Assembly (NCBI RefSeq): GCF_047556435.1
Contig: NZ_CP180210.1
Coordinates: 3,162,001-3,226,000, forward strand
Direction of reading: 5' to 3'
From: Alteromonas sp047556435
Lineage (GTDB): Bacteria > Pseudomonadota > Gammaproteobacteria > Enterobacterales > Alteromonadaceae
DNA length: 64,000 nucleotides
The notes beneath the pieces were generated by a model. It ran no database searches. It saw nothing but the letters and a program-made list of their open reading frames with translations, and was not told where the DNA came from. Positions 26,444 through 35,240 of the stretch are shown here, piece after piece; within the stretch, counting starts at the first letter, position 1; the number at the start of each line of letters is the position of its first letter. The translations under genes were made by a program, and so were the position numbers.

Positions 26444-27616
26444 TTACAGCCCCATCGCCTGCGCAACCCAGCGGTCTTTCAGACCAGGCAACGAATCTGT
26501 CGCCACCAATCCCACACCGCGGATCAGTTTTTTTAATGGATCATCACCACCAAAGAGTTGCTTGAAGCCCTCCATCGCCGCAATCATTTTTACAGCCTCG
26601 GCTTTTCGTGCCCGTTCCCAGGGGCGCAGGTAACGTGTGCGATGAATTGGTTTCCCGGCGGCTTCCAGTTCACTAAGAATCTCAGCAAGCGCAAAAGCAT
26701 CCTGCATGCCCAGATTAGCTCCCTGCCCGGCGAGAGGGTGAATGGTGTGTGCTGCATCACCCAAAATCAGACCACCTTGTTTTAACCACTGTCTTGCGTA
26801 ACGCATTACCAGTGGAAAATGGAAGCGCTCGGTGTCCAGGGACATGGTTCCCAACGCCGCGTTACAGGTAGCTACCAGGGCAGCACAAAACGCATTGTCA
26901 TCTAAGTCCAATAGCGCGGCGACATTGTCTTTTTCCTGCGACCAGACAATAGAAACCAGATTCGGATCTGCCATTGGCAGCAGCGCCAGCGGGCCGCTGG
27001 GCGTGAATACCTGGCGCGCCACGCCACCATGGGGCTCATCACATCGCAGATTTGCCACAATCGCAGTATGACCATAGTCTTTGAATGTCAGCGGGAACGC
27101 GGCCTGATTGCGTACGAAAGAGTTTGCACCATCGGCTCCAACCAACAGCTTGCAGGCGATAGCGTCATTGTTTTCGAGCATAACAACGGTTTGTTCGTCG
27201 CCCCACAAAATACGGTTGATTGTGGTTTCTGTAACAGTGACATTCGCCTGAGAGCGAACCTGGGTAGCCAACGCATTCACCAAAGCCTGGTTTTCAACAA
27301 TATGACCCAGATTTTCGGTTTGGGTATCGGCGGCATCAAAGGCAATGCGGCCAAAACTGTCTTTGTCCCATACCGCCATTTGCGTATAAGCGCATAGCCG
27401 GGATTGCGGAATGTGTTGCCATACTTCCAGTGCATTAAGTTTGTCTGCATTACGCTTATTGATTGCGCTTACCCTTACGGTTGGCGAATCAGGCAGTGTC
27501 TGTGACAGCGATGTGTCGCTGACGATCGCAACAGAAAGTTCGGTGTTTTTTAGCGCACTGACCAGCGACAGGCCAACCATTCCACCACCGACAATAAGCA
27601 CATCTACATTTTGCAT
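26444..27616 (-). CDS. ubiI: ubiquinone-biosynthesis FAD monooxygenase (UbiI-like)
   Basis: 390 residues of the UbiH/UbiI/VisC family, flavoenzymes that hydroxylate the aromatic ring in aerobic ubiquinone synthesis. The FAD fold is seen as VLIVGGGMVGLSL at the N-terminus, the middle DG motif as LLVGADGANSFVR, and the second FAD motif as LILGDAAHTIHPLAGQGANLG. The name UbiI (ring C5) rests on its place beside ubiH and pepP as in E. coli; UbiF is an alternative. It is the last gene of ygfB-pepP-ubiH-ubiI. Confidence 0.85.
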   Translation of the reverse strand: MQNVDVLIVGGGMVGLSLVSALKNTELSVAIVSDTSLSQTLPDSPTVRVSAINKRNADKLNALEVWQHIPQSRLCAYTQMAVWDKDSFGRIAFDAADTQTENLGHIVENQALVNALATQVRSQANVTVTETTINRILWGDEQTVVMLENNDAIACKLLVGADGANSFVRNQAAFPLTFKDYGHTAIVANLRCDEPHGGVARQVFTPSGPLALLPMADPNLVSIVWSQEKDNVAALLDLDDNAFCAALVATCNAALGTMSLDTERFHFPLVMRYARQWLKQGGLILGDAAHTIHPLAGQGANLGMQDAFALAEILSELEAAGKPIHRTRYLRPWERARKAEAVKMIAAMEGFKQLFGGDDPLKKLIRGVGLVATDSLPGLKDRWVAQAMGL

Positions 27617-27694
27617 AATTTGTTTTATTTCACTGTTAAACGTTGAGTGGCATCACCGCAAGTCACGGCTTTTGCGTTCATTCCATTATCCGCG

Positions 27695-28891
27695 TTATGT
27701 CTGACGGCCATAGCCTGTGGTGAGGCGCACAAACTCCTGACTTACAGCAGGTAGTAAGTCCAGGGTCAATAACCCGAGGTTCCGTCCGGCAAGAAAAGGA
27801 AAATACCGGTTTGAAAAAATACGCACCAACGCGTCGGTTAGTTTCACTGTAGTTTGCCTGTCACCTTCCCTGCAGTGTCGGTATTTATCAAGAACAGAAT
27901 ACGCTCCAGGATCCTCAGTATCAACGGTGCTGTTTACAAGTCCTATTACGTCACGCAACCCCAGGTTAAAGCCCTGCCCGGCTATCGGGTGCAATGTTTG
28001 CGCGCTGTTGCCCACCACGACGCAGCGGTGCGAGATGAGCTCGCGCGTGGTATTAAGTATGAGCGGATACGAGTCCCGGGGGCCCACCTGTGTGATTCGG
28101 CCCTGCCGATAACCGAATGTCTGTTGCAGTTCGTTAGTGAAGCGCGCATCCGAGAGTGAAGTCAGTTCATCACGTTGCTCACTTGCTACCGTCCACACAA
28201 CCGAGAAGCCATGCCCTTTACGGGTCTGGTCCCCAAAGTCTGCCGGGTATGGTAAAAATGCCAGCGGCCCCTGCTCGGTAAAACGCTCAAAGGCGTTTCC
28301 TGAATGAGGCTCGCTGGTTTGCACATTACAAATGATCGCACACTGTCCATACGGGGATTGCTCACGGGTGAAGCCAGCCTGTTCGGACAAGCCCGAGCGT
28401 CCGCCATCAGCAAGCACACAGAGGTCGGCGGAAACCTCGTCACCGCTTGCCAGCGCCAGCGACACCTTATCGTGTTGTTGTGTCAGCATAGAGACCGTGT
28501 CTGGAGCAACATGCGTAAAGCGCGGGCTATCCAGAAAAGACGGCAGTAGTTCACCCAGTGCCGATAACGAAACCACCTGACCAAACGCCGGAATGTTGTA
28601 ATTCGCCGCCGTCAGTTCGCAAAATCCTGCAGCTCCTTTATCTGTGACCTGAATGTGTTTGATGGGCTCCGGCGAGGCAGCGGCAAGAGTAATGCCTAGT
28701 CCGGCTAGTTCATTCACGGTTCGCCTGGATAACGCAATTACCCGGTTATCAAAACCTGGCGCAGGCGTATCATCGGCAGGATTATGGGCGTCAATCAGGG
28801 TGACATTGAAAGGCGTTTTTGCCAACAGACCGGCTGCCAGCACTGACCCAACGACACCGCCCCCTACTATCACCACATCCTTTTTATCCAC
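27695..28891 (-). CDS. ubiH: 2-octaprenyl-6-methoxyphenol hydroxylase
   Basis: A 398-residue FAD monooxygenase of ubiquinone synthesis (ring C1 hydroxylation in E. coli). Motifs: VVIVGGGVVGSVLAAGL (dinucleotide fold), CVLADGGRSGLSEQ (DG motif) and VVGNSAQTLHPIAGQGFNLGLRD (FAD/ribityl site; the usual GD is GN here). It begins 2 bases after pepP and is followed after 78 bases by ubiI, the same order as in E. coli. Confidence 0.92.
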   Translation of the reverse strand: MDKKDVVIVGGGVVGSVLAAGLLAKTPFNVTLIDAHNPADDTPAPGFDNRVIALSRRTVNELAGLGITLAAASPEPIKHIQVTDKGAAGFCELTAANYNIPAFGQVVSLSALGELLPSFLDSPRFTHVAPDTVSMLTQQHDKVSLALASGDEVSADLCVLADGGRSGLSEQAGFTREQSPYGQCAIICNVQTSEPHSGNAFERFTEQGPLAFLPYPADFGDQTRKGHGFSVVWTVASEQRDELTSLSDARFTNELQQTFGYRQGRITQVGPRDSYPLILNTTRELISHRCVVVGNSAQTLHPIAGQGFNLGLRDVIGLVNSTVDTEDPGAYSVLDKYRHCREGDRQTTVKLTDALVRIFSNRYFPFLAGRNLGLLTLDLLPAVSQEFVRLTTGYGRQT

Positions 28892-28893
28892 GC

Positions 28894-30207
28894 TTATTGC
28901 TTCTCCATTAACGCTTCGATATCTATAATTTGTTTAGGTACATCAGCGGTTAAGATATCTACTCCCGTTGCAGTGATCACCACATCATCCTCAATCCGCA
29001 CGCCAATGCCTTTGTATTGCTCGGGGATATCTGCATGTTCCGGCAGGTAGATTCCGGGCTCGATGGTGATAACCATGCCAGGCTTAAGCGGTCGGTCTTT
29101 GCCATTGATTTTGTAATCGCCCACATCATGAACGTCTAGCCCCAGGTAATGCCCCAGACCGTGCATATAAAACTGCCGCCATGACTGCGATTCCAGATTT
29201 TCACTCACCGCGCCTTTGAGAATGCCAAGCGTGATCAGACCGTCGGTAATCACCTCCGCGCTGTGATGCATTAGCTCGTTCAGCGTGACGCCTGGCCCCA
29301 CCATAGCAAGCACACTTTCCTGTGCTTTTAGTACCAGTGAATAGATATCTTTCTGAGGCGCCGTAAATTTGCCGTTCACAGGGAAGGTTCGCGTAATATC
29401 AGCAGCATACCCCTGAAATTCAGCGCCGGCGTCGATCAGAATCAAATCACCGTCACTAATTTGCGCATTATTCTCTGTATAGTGAAGAATGCAGGCATTT
29501 TGACCACTCCCCACTATTGTGCCATACGCCGGTGACCGCGCGCCCGCCATGGCAAACTCATGATGAAGTTCCGCTTCAAGCTGGTACTCGTAACAGCCAG
29601 GATGCGCAAACTGCATGGCACGTTTATGGGCGGATGCTGTGATTTGTGCGGCAGCGCGCATCACAGCCACTTCACAAGCAGATTTAAACACCCGCATTTC
29701 ATGTAATATTGGACGGACATCTTCTATAGAAAGCGGCGCAAGGTTCTCTTTTGGCGCACTTCTGAGCATATCCAGAACGGCGAATACCGCCTCGTCGGCC
29801 TGGGTAAACTCACCCTGAGCGAAATACACATGTTTGTGCCCGCTCATCCATTCATGCAGCGCCTGTGGTAATTGCTCCAGTTCGCATGCCTCGTCCAGAC
29901 CAAACTGGTTGAGGGCTTCCTGTGCGCCTAAGCGCCGCCCCTGCCAGACTTCAGCGTCAGGATCTTTGCCCTGGCACACCATGGCACGAAAATTAGATTG
30001 ATAACGAGGATGGTTTGACAATACCAGCCAGGTATCAGGCTCGTTGAACCCGGTGAGATACCAGAAATCGCTGTGCTGACGAAACACGTACTCGGTGTCA
30101 CGGCTTCGGGTTACCAGCGATGCGGCCGGGATCAGACAAATACTGTACGGGCGACATTGCGCCAGAAGACGGTCCTGTCGGGTCGTAAATTCCTGCTGAC
30201 TGATCAT
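28894..30207 (-). CDS. pepP: cytosolic Xaa-Pro aminopeptidase
   Basis: 437 residues. It removes N-terminal residues that precede proline and needs two Mn ions. An N-terminal AMP_N domain (SRDTEYVFRQHSDFWYLTGF) is followed by the M24 domain. Ligands: D in LILIDAGAEF, D in AADITRTFP, H in GLGHYLGLDVHD, E in ITIEPGIYLP and E in VRIEDDVVI. No signal peptide. AAGGA lies 5 bases before the ATG. It lies between ygfB and ubiH in a tight operon. Confidence 0.96.
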   Translation of the reverse strand: MISQQEFTTRQDRLLAQCRPYSICLIPAASLVTRSRDTEYVFRQHSDFWYLTGFNEPDTWLVLSNHPRYQSNFRAMVCQGKDPDAEVWQGRRLGAQEALNQFGLDEACELEQLPQALHEWMSGHKHVYFAQGEFTQADEAVFAVLDMLRSAPKENLAPLSIEDVRPILHEMRVFKSACEVAVMRAAAQITASAHKRAMQFAHPGCYEYQLEAELHHEFAMAGARSPAYGTIVGSGQNACILHYTENNAQISDGDLILIDAGAEFQGYAADITRTFPVNGKFTAPQKDIYSLVLKAQESVLAMVGPGVTLNELMHHSAEVITDGLITLGILKGAVSENLESQSWRQFYMHGLGHYLGLDVHDVGDYKINGKDRPLKPGMVITIEPGIYLPEHADIPEQYKGIGVRIEDDVVITATGVDILTADVPKQIIDIEALMEKQ

Positions 30208-30223
30208 AACGGTCCTTTTGCAA

Positions 30224-30790
30224 TTAATGTACTGACGGCTTGCCCGGCTGATCTTCCAGCAAAGACTGACCGAGTTCGCTGTAGCACAGCAATGCCGAAA
30301 TTTTTACGTACTCTATCACTTCATCCAGCGCCCGCTCAGACTCTTCGTCATCGCTCATGGGCTCTTCCATTCGCGCGATATCGGCGAAATCCTGCAATGC
30401 CTCACGCACATCATCAGAACACTGCATCAGGTCTTGCTGATACAGTCCGAAGCCCAGCATAAAGCCGTGCACCCAGCTTATCAGTGCGGCGCCCCGGTCA
30501 TTAATTGGCGCTTTGTCATCGGGTAGCATTAATTGCAGCGCAAATTCGGCTTCCAGGAGTTGTTGACCGGTCTGATTGAAAAGATGGGTAAGTAGTTGTT
30601 CGGCTTCCTGATTAAAAGGGTCGCCGGAGTTTGTGGTGTCGCTAAGCGCTTCCAACCACTTCTGATCTGTAATCGACATTCCGCCAGCCATCATGCCGCA
30701 CAGTATGCCGTGAATTTCAGCGGCGTCGACTTTCACGCCCTGCTGAGACAAACGGTTAGTCACACCGTCGTAATCAAGGAAATTTTCCAC
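30224..30790 (-). CDS. ygfB: UPF0149 family protein YgfB
   Basis: About 188 residues from the GTG at 30790, chosen because AAGGG lies 8 bases upstream; a GTG at 30799 would add 3 residues. All-helical, with the family signatures EIHGILCGMMAGG near the N-terminus, SWVHGFMLGFGLYQQ in the middle and a Cys/Glu-rich tail. The molecular function is not firmly known; in Pseudomonas a homologue affects ampDh3 expression. It opens the operon ygfB-pepP-ubiH-ubiI and is separated from pepP by 16 bases. Confidence 0.92.
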   Translation of the reverse strand: MENFLDYDGVTNRLSQQGVKVDAAEIHGILCGMMAGGMSITDQKWLEALSDTTNSGDPFNQEAEQLLTHLFNQTGQQLLEAEFALQLMLPDDKAPINDRGAALISWVHGFMLGFGLYQQDLMQCSDDVREALQDFADIARMEEPMSDDEESERALDEVIEYVKISALLCYSELGQSLLEDQPGKPSVH

Positions 30791-31246
30791 GCAATACACC
30801 CTTTAGTCATTTGTGCACATGGTATCAAAGTCGGTATCGAAAACCTATCTGCGCAGGGCATCTCCAGCGCATTGCCGGTAATTTTATTGCCGCCGGATAA
30901 CGCTGGTATTAGCATGCTAATACATCTTCCTCTCGTCCGCGACCTGCACTAACAGCACACTCAGTGCGCCCGATATCGACGCCGGAAACAGGCACTTTGC
31001 CGCGGGAGGTATCCCCATACATAGCCAGATAAGCGACTTTTGGATGTCATCCATCCTGACGCGCCTAAGATATAAGCAAACACACTGATTATTTGTGGCT
31101 TTGGGGTTGGCACATCCGTCGACGATGCTTTAAGATCACCCACTCAATAAGGACATTTCTGTAGGGACAGTGATTAGCTATCCGCTTTTCACCTTCCTTA
31201 CACCATCAGGTCTTGTAATGTGTTGCTGCTACAGCGATACTAAACC

Positions 31247-31260
31247 TGACCATTTGGTCA
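31247..31260. promoter_or_regulatory. palindrome upstream of 6S RNA
   Basis: TGACCATTTGGTCA has 5-bp arms around ATTT and is followed by an A-tract. It may be a regulator site; no binding protein can be named. Confidence 0.25.
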
Positions 31261-31359
31261 AAAAAAATGAAGCAGTAGCTTCTCACATTTCGCAACATCG
31301 TATGAAATTGGTTGTCGCTTGTCGTTTCCGGTGATCTACTTCACCGCCGACTGCGTTTG

Positions 31360-31388
31360 TTATACCCTGTTGCGTTACGCACTATAAC
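31360..31388 (+). promoter_or_regulatory. candidate promoter of 6S RNA
   Basis: TATAAC at 31383-31388 lies just before the predicted 6S RNA 5' end at about 31391. A weak -35-like TTATAC sits 17 bases upstream at 31360-31365. Confidence 0.4.
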
Positions 31389-31391
31389 AAT

Positions 31392-31574
31392 GCCTTCTGG
31401 GATATTTGCCAGTTCATTCATGTCCCTGGCCGATGCTTTACCTTTAGGAAGTTGAGATCGTAACTATTGTGCAAGCTCGGCATTTGTACCGAGAAGCCTA
31501 CGGTTACGGCGATTCTTCCGCCCTGAACTTTTCGGTTCACGGGCGAAAAATGAACAGCGGTATTCTGGAAGGCG
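31392..31574 (+). ncRNA. ssrS: 6S RNA
   Basis: About 183 bases. The ends pair (GCCTTC at 31392 with GAAGGC at 31573, continuing GGATA with TATTC). Conserved 6S parts are recognisable: GTCCCTGGCCGAT on the 5' side, the AGCTCGGCATTT...ACCGAGAAGCCT hairpin arm in the middle, and the CCCTGAAC...GTTCACGGGCG hairpin on the 3' side. These match E. coli 6S RNA in order and spacing. The RNA mimics an open promoter and holds sigma-70 RNA polymerase in stationary phase. Downstream, a ribokinase gene begins after 22 bases and may be co-transcribed, where E. coli has ygfA (fau). Confidence 0.88.
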
Positions 31575-31596
31575 CCCTCTTTCGACGGAAGAAGAA

Positions 31597-32493
31597 ATGG
31601 CGATAATAAATTTTGGATCGATAAATATCGATCATGTCTATCAGGTTGATCATTTCGTTAAACCTGGTGAAACACTTGCCTCAACCGACTACCAGCAACT
31701 GCTTGGTGGGAAGGGTGCTAATCAGTCTATTGCTCTGGCTCAGGCCGGTGCTGACGTACGCCACGTAGGTAGTGTTCACGAAAACGATGCCTCCTTTAAA
31801 CAGTTCCTGATCAAAAAAGGCGTAGATTGCCGTGGTGTGAAGTGTAACGACACCCCATCCGGTCACGCTATTATTCAGGTCACACCCAGTGGCGAAAATG
31901 CGATTGTATTGTTTGGTGGCGCAAACCAAACAATCACGCCCGACACCGTGCGTTACGCATTGAATGACACCAGCTCATCAGACTGGGTGCTGACGCAAAA
32001 CGAAACCAGCAGTATCGCTGATGTACTGACCCAGGCTAAAGAAAAGCAGTTAAAAGTCGCTTTTAACCCGGCCCCGATGAGTGAGTCAGTGAAAGCCTTG
32101 CCGCTGGATTGCGTCGATTTGCTTATTGTCAATGAAACAGAAGCTGCGGAAATTACCGGTGAAAGCGAGCTGGACAACATCATCAGCTACTTTAATAAGC
32201 ACTGGCAACATGCTGAGGTGATCATTACCTTAGGTAAAGCTGGCGTATTAATGCTGCGGGACGGAGAAACCATTCAGGTGGACGCATTTGTCGTGGACGC
32301 TATCGACACCACGGCTGCCGGCGATACATTTATTGGGTACTTCTTATCGGCCTACTGCAATCATACTGACGCCAAACAGGCTCTGAAACGTGGCTGTGCC
32401 GCTTCAGCCATTGCGGTGACCCGCGAAGGCGCAGCGCAATCCATCCCGACACAACAGGAAGTTGACCGCTTTCTTGCAAAGCACGGCAAATAA
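31597..32493 (+). CDS. rbsK: ribokinase-like PfkB-family sugar kinase
   Basis: 298 residues, ATG at 31597 with GGAAGAAG before it. PfkB fold: FGSINIDHVYQVDHFVKPGE and LGGKGANQSIALAQAGADV near the N-terminus (sugar site) and the C-terminal ATP/anion-hole motif DTTAAGDTFIGYF, where the second D before F is the catalytic base region. It should phosphorylate ribose to ribose 5-phosphate. The following nucleoside hydrolase gene supports ribose as substrate. The typical D-T-x-G-A-G-D motif reads DTTAAGD, a small variation. Confidence 0.85.
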   Translation: MAIINFGSINIDHVYQVDHFVKPGETLASTDYQQLLGGKGANQSIALAQAGADVRHVGSVHENDASFKQFLIKKGVDCRGVKCNDTPSGHAIIQVTPSGENAIVLFGGANQTITPDTVRYALNDTSSSDWVLTQNETSSIADVLTQAKEKQLKVAFNPAPMSESVKALPLDCVDLLIVNETEAAEITGESELDNIISYFNKHWQHAEVIITLGKAGVLMLRDGETIQVDAFVVDAIDTTAAGDTFIGYFLSAYCNHTDAKQALKRGCAASAIAVTREGAAQSIPTQQEVDRFLAKHGK

Positions 32494-32514
32494 CGAGAAC
32501 AGCAAGAGATTCTT

Positions 32515-33456
32515 ATGACACACAAAATAATTCTTGATACGGATCCGGGTATCGATGATGCCATGGCCATTTTTTTCGCCTTTCAGTCACCAGACATTGA
32601 GGTATTAGGACTAACCACCGTTTTTGGAAACGTGCCCGTTTCTATGTCAGCGCAAAATGCACTGACACTGTGTGAACTGGCTGAACAAGACATTCCGGTC
32701 ACTAAAGGTGTCGGCATGCCATGGGTGGGGCCGGAGTCTACCTACGCCCACTTCGTGCACGGTGATTACGGTTTCGGTCATATCAAACCAGAGGCGCCAA
32801 AACGTGAACTGGATCCACGCAGCTCTGCACAGTTTATTGTGGATATGGCACGTAAATATCCTGGCGAAATCACGTTGGTTGCGATTGGTCCGTTAGGCAA
32901 TCTGGCACTGGCCCTTCGCCTTGAGCCAGAGCTTCCTAAACTGGTTAAGGGCGTCAGCATTATGGGCGGCGCGGCGTTTGTGCGAGGCAACGTCACACCG
33001 GTAGCAGAAGCCAATATATGGAACGATGCGCACGCTGCAGAAATTGTGTTTGCGGCCGACTGGGACCTGACTATGTTTGGCCTGGATGTGACTAACGATG
33101 TACCGTTTGCACCCACGTTCGTTGATGTGCTTGCCGAGAAAAACCCGAAACTGGGTAGCTTCGTACAGGAAACCGCACAATTTTACATGGACTTTTATTC
33201 ACAAAACCGTGAAGACAGAGTGTGCTTTTTCCACGATGCCTTCCCTATTGCGCATTTAATTCATCCTGAACTGTTTGAGCTGACCGAAGGCCATGTTCGC
33301 GTAGGCACAGGGCTGCTTGATCGTGGGCAAACTATGGTAGCGCCTGCGGGCACCACGCCAAGCCCGCTGTGGAATGAGGCCAATACCATAAAGGTTGCCA
33401 CAAAAGTAGATCACGCCAAGCTGGAACAATTGTTCATTGATACTTATGCTTTATAA
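32515..33456 (+). CDS. nucleoside hydrolase (inosine-uridine type)
   Basis: 313 residues. It cleaves the N-glycosidic bond of ribonucleosides to base plus ribose. The calcium-binding cluster is plain: IILDTDPGIDDAMAIFFAF at the N-terminus, with the other ligands in the ANIWNDAHAAEIVF and FHDAFPIAHLI regions. The GNVPVSMSAQNAL helix is typical. Whether purine or pyrimidine nucleosides are preferred cannot be told. It lies 21 bases after the ribokinase gene, so the released ribose can be phosphorylated at once, and rpiA lies 2.5 kb further on. A strong terminator follows. Confidence 0.92.
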   Translation: MTHKIILDTDPGIDDAMAIFFAFQSPDIEVLGLTTVFGNVPVSMSAQNALTLCELAEQDIPVTKGVGMPWVGPESTYAHFVHGDYGFGHIKPEAPKRELDPRSSAQFIVDMARKYPGEITLVAIGPLGNLALALRLEPELPKLVKGVSIMGGAAFVRGNVTPVAEANIWNDAHAAEIVFAADWDLTMFGLDVTNDVPFAPTFVDVLAEKNPKLGSFVQETAQFYMDFYSQNREDRVCFFHDAFPIAHLIHPELFELTEGHVRVGTGLLDRGQTMVAPAGTTPSPLWNEANTIKVATKVDHAKLEQLFIDTYAL

Positions 33457-33476
33457 TTCATAAGGTCGACGTGTTG

Positions 33477-33500
33477 AAAAGGGCCGCAGGCCCTTTTTTT
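33477..33500 (+). terminator. terminator after the nucleoside hydrolase gene
   Basis: AAAAGGGCC, a 3-base loop and GGCCCTTTTTTT: a compact GC stem with flanking A and T tracts, 20 bases after the stop codon. Confidence 0.9.
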
Positions 33501-33611
33501 GTGCTTCGATTGCAATAATGGCGCTACTCACCCAGATAAATGTGCAAATAAAATAGCCATCTGCCAAACTGATGTGCATTATCTTTTCTATGACAAGCGA
33601 GGTTCCGCGGT

Positions 33612-35237
33612 ATGCAATCAGCCCCAATTCCTGATGACGAAGCACAACGCCTGGCTGAATTGTTAAGCTACGATATTCTGGATACAGAGGCCGAGGCTTT
33701 GTTCGACGAGATTACGGCACTGGCTTCTCAAATTTGTGAAAGCCCTATTGCTTTGATCAGCCTTATAGACCCTGATCGTCAATGGTTTAAATCCAAAGTG
33801 GGACTGGATGCGAACGAAACCTCGCGACAGATCGCTTTCTGTGCTCACGCAATTTTGCAAAACGAAGTATTTGAGGTGTCAGATACGCATAATGACCCCC
33901 GCTTCGAGGACAACCCGCTGGTTACCGGCTCTCCCAACATCCGCTCATATGCAGGCGCACCACTGATTACGCCTTCAGGTCACGCTATCGGCACCCTTTG
34001 TGCCATTAGCGATGAACCTCATAAGCTCACCGATTTACAAAAGCAGGCGCTTACTACGCTTAGTCATTCCGTCGTCGCCCAACTGGAGCTGCGCCGGAAA
34101 AATCGAGAGCTGGAACGCGCCAGCCAGTTTAAATCGGACTTTTTATCTTACGTAAGCCATGAGGTTCGAACGCCGCTAAATGCAATTAATACTTTTTCCA
34201 GGCTGCTCGAAGAAGAAGCACATACGGCAAAAATGCCAGCGATGTTCCGTCAATCGCTGGGCCATATCCGCCAGAGTGGTGAACGTTTGCTGGACATTGT
34301 GAACTCAGTACTGGACGTAAAGCAGATAGAGGCGGGTAAAATGAAGCTCCTGCCCCGTCCGGTCAGCACCGATAATTTTTTTGTTCACCTGTTTTCGCTC
34401 ATCAGGGTGCGTGCTCAGGAGTGTGGTATCCACTTTCAAACGCACATTGATGATTCGTTGCCAGAGGTGATTGAACTGGACGACACTAAGTTTGGACAAG
34501 TCGCACTGAATATACTGACCAATGCCATAAAATATACCAGAACAGGCAATCACGTCAGGACGCAGATCACGTTCAGAGATAACAGACTCAAACTGGTAGT
34601 GAAAGACGAAGGGATTGGTATCAGTGATGAAGATCAGAAGCGACTCTTCCAGCCTTTTGAGCGCATGGATAATGCCTCTCAGTTTGATGGCACCGGCTTA
34701 GGACTAATGATCACGCGAAAGCTGGTAGAGCTGATGAACGGCACTATCCGCCTTGTCAGTCAGCTTAATGAAGGAACAACAGTCGTTGTAGAGGTACCGG
34801 TTAAAACACTGCATAACACGACACTGGTCAACGAAAGCGGCCCTGCCTTCGCCCAACAGCTAGACATAAGACCCGGCGCCAGCGTATTGATTGTCGAAGA
34901 CAATGAAATCAATCAGGCGGTCATTAAGGCTTTGCTGGACAAGCTTCAGGTTCCACATACTATTGTAGATAGTGGAGAGGCGTGCCTTATTCTGCTTCAG
35001 AATACCCTACCAGATCTCATACTAATGGACCTGAACCTGCCAGGCATATCAGGCAAAGACACCACCCTACAGATAAAAAAGCAGTATCCCTCGCTGCCGG
35101 TAGTGGCGCTAACCGCAGACGTTATCGCCGATAACAATGCATTGCTGGCGCTGGGCATGGAAGCGGTTCTGACCAAGCCGGTTGAAACCGCAGATTTAGT
35201 TCGTACACTCAATACCTATCTGAACCACGAGCAGTAA
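33612..35237 (+). CDS. hybrid sensor histidine kinase (GAF-HisKA-HATPase-REC)
   Basis: 541 residues without membrane segments, so cytosolic. A GAF domain (about 22-160) holds SRQIAFCAHAI and RSYAGAPLITPSGHAIGTLC, the form common in GAF-coupled kinases. HisKA follows, with the phosphorylated His183 in SYVSHEVRTPLN, then HATPase_c with N box NILTNAIKYT, G1 VVKDEGIGIS and G2 FDGTGLGL. The C-terminal receiver has VLIVEDNEIN and phospho-acceptor Asp473 in LILMDLNLPG, with K in VLTKPVET. No output domain is attached. The signal is unknown. fau starts 3 bases after its stop. Confidence 0.92.
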   Translation: MQSAPIPDDEAQRLAELLSYDILDTEAEALFDEITALASQICESPIALISLIDPDRQWFKSKVGLDANETSRQIAFCAHAILQNEVFEVSDTHNDPRFEDNPLVTGSPNIRSYAGAPLITPSGHAIGTLCAISDEPHKLTDLQKQALTTLSHSVVAQLELRRKNRELERASQFKSDFLSYVSHEVRTPLNAINTFSRLLEEEAHTAKMPAMFRQSLGHIRQSGERLLDIVNSVLDVKQIEAGKMKLLPRPVSTDNFFVHLFSLIRVRAQECGIHFQTHIDDSLPEVIELDDTKFGQVALNILTNAIKYTRTGNHVRTQITFRDNRLKLVVKDEGIGISDEDQKRLFQPFERMDNASQFDGTGLGLMITRKLVELMNGTIRLVSQLNEGTTVVVEVPVKTLHNTTLVNESGPAFAQQLDIRPGASVLIVEDNEINQAVIKALLDKLQVPHTIVDSGEACLILLQNTLPDLILMDLNLPGISGKDTTLQIKKQYPSLPVVALTADVIADNNALLALGMEAVLTKPVETADLVRTLNTYLNHEQ

Positions 35238-35240
35238 GGC

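Larger units (their letters stand above)
30800..31391. other. long intergenic region before 6S RNA; no zapA seen
   Basis: About 590 bases. In many gammaproteobacteria zapA lies here, between ygfB and the 6S RNA gene, but no ZapA-like frame was found on the plus strand. The short frames present have no ribosome site or recognisable pattern. A small palindrome TGACCATTTGGTCA lies at 31247-31260. The right end holds the 6S RNA promoter. Confidence 0.5.

Noticed and set aside
30596..30952. A plus-strand frame of about 118 codons next to ygfB, considered as zapA
   Set aside because: Most of it is antisense to ygfB and the part beyond does not resemble ZapA; no ribosome site.
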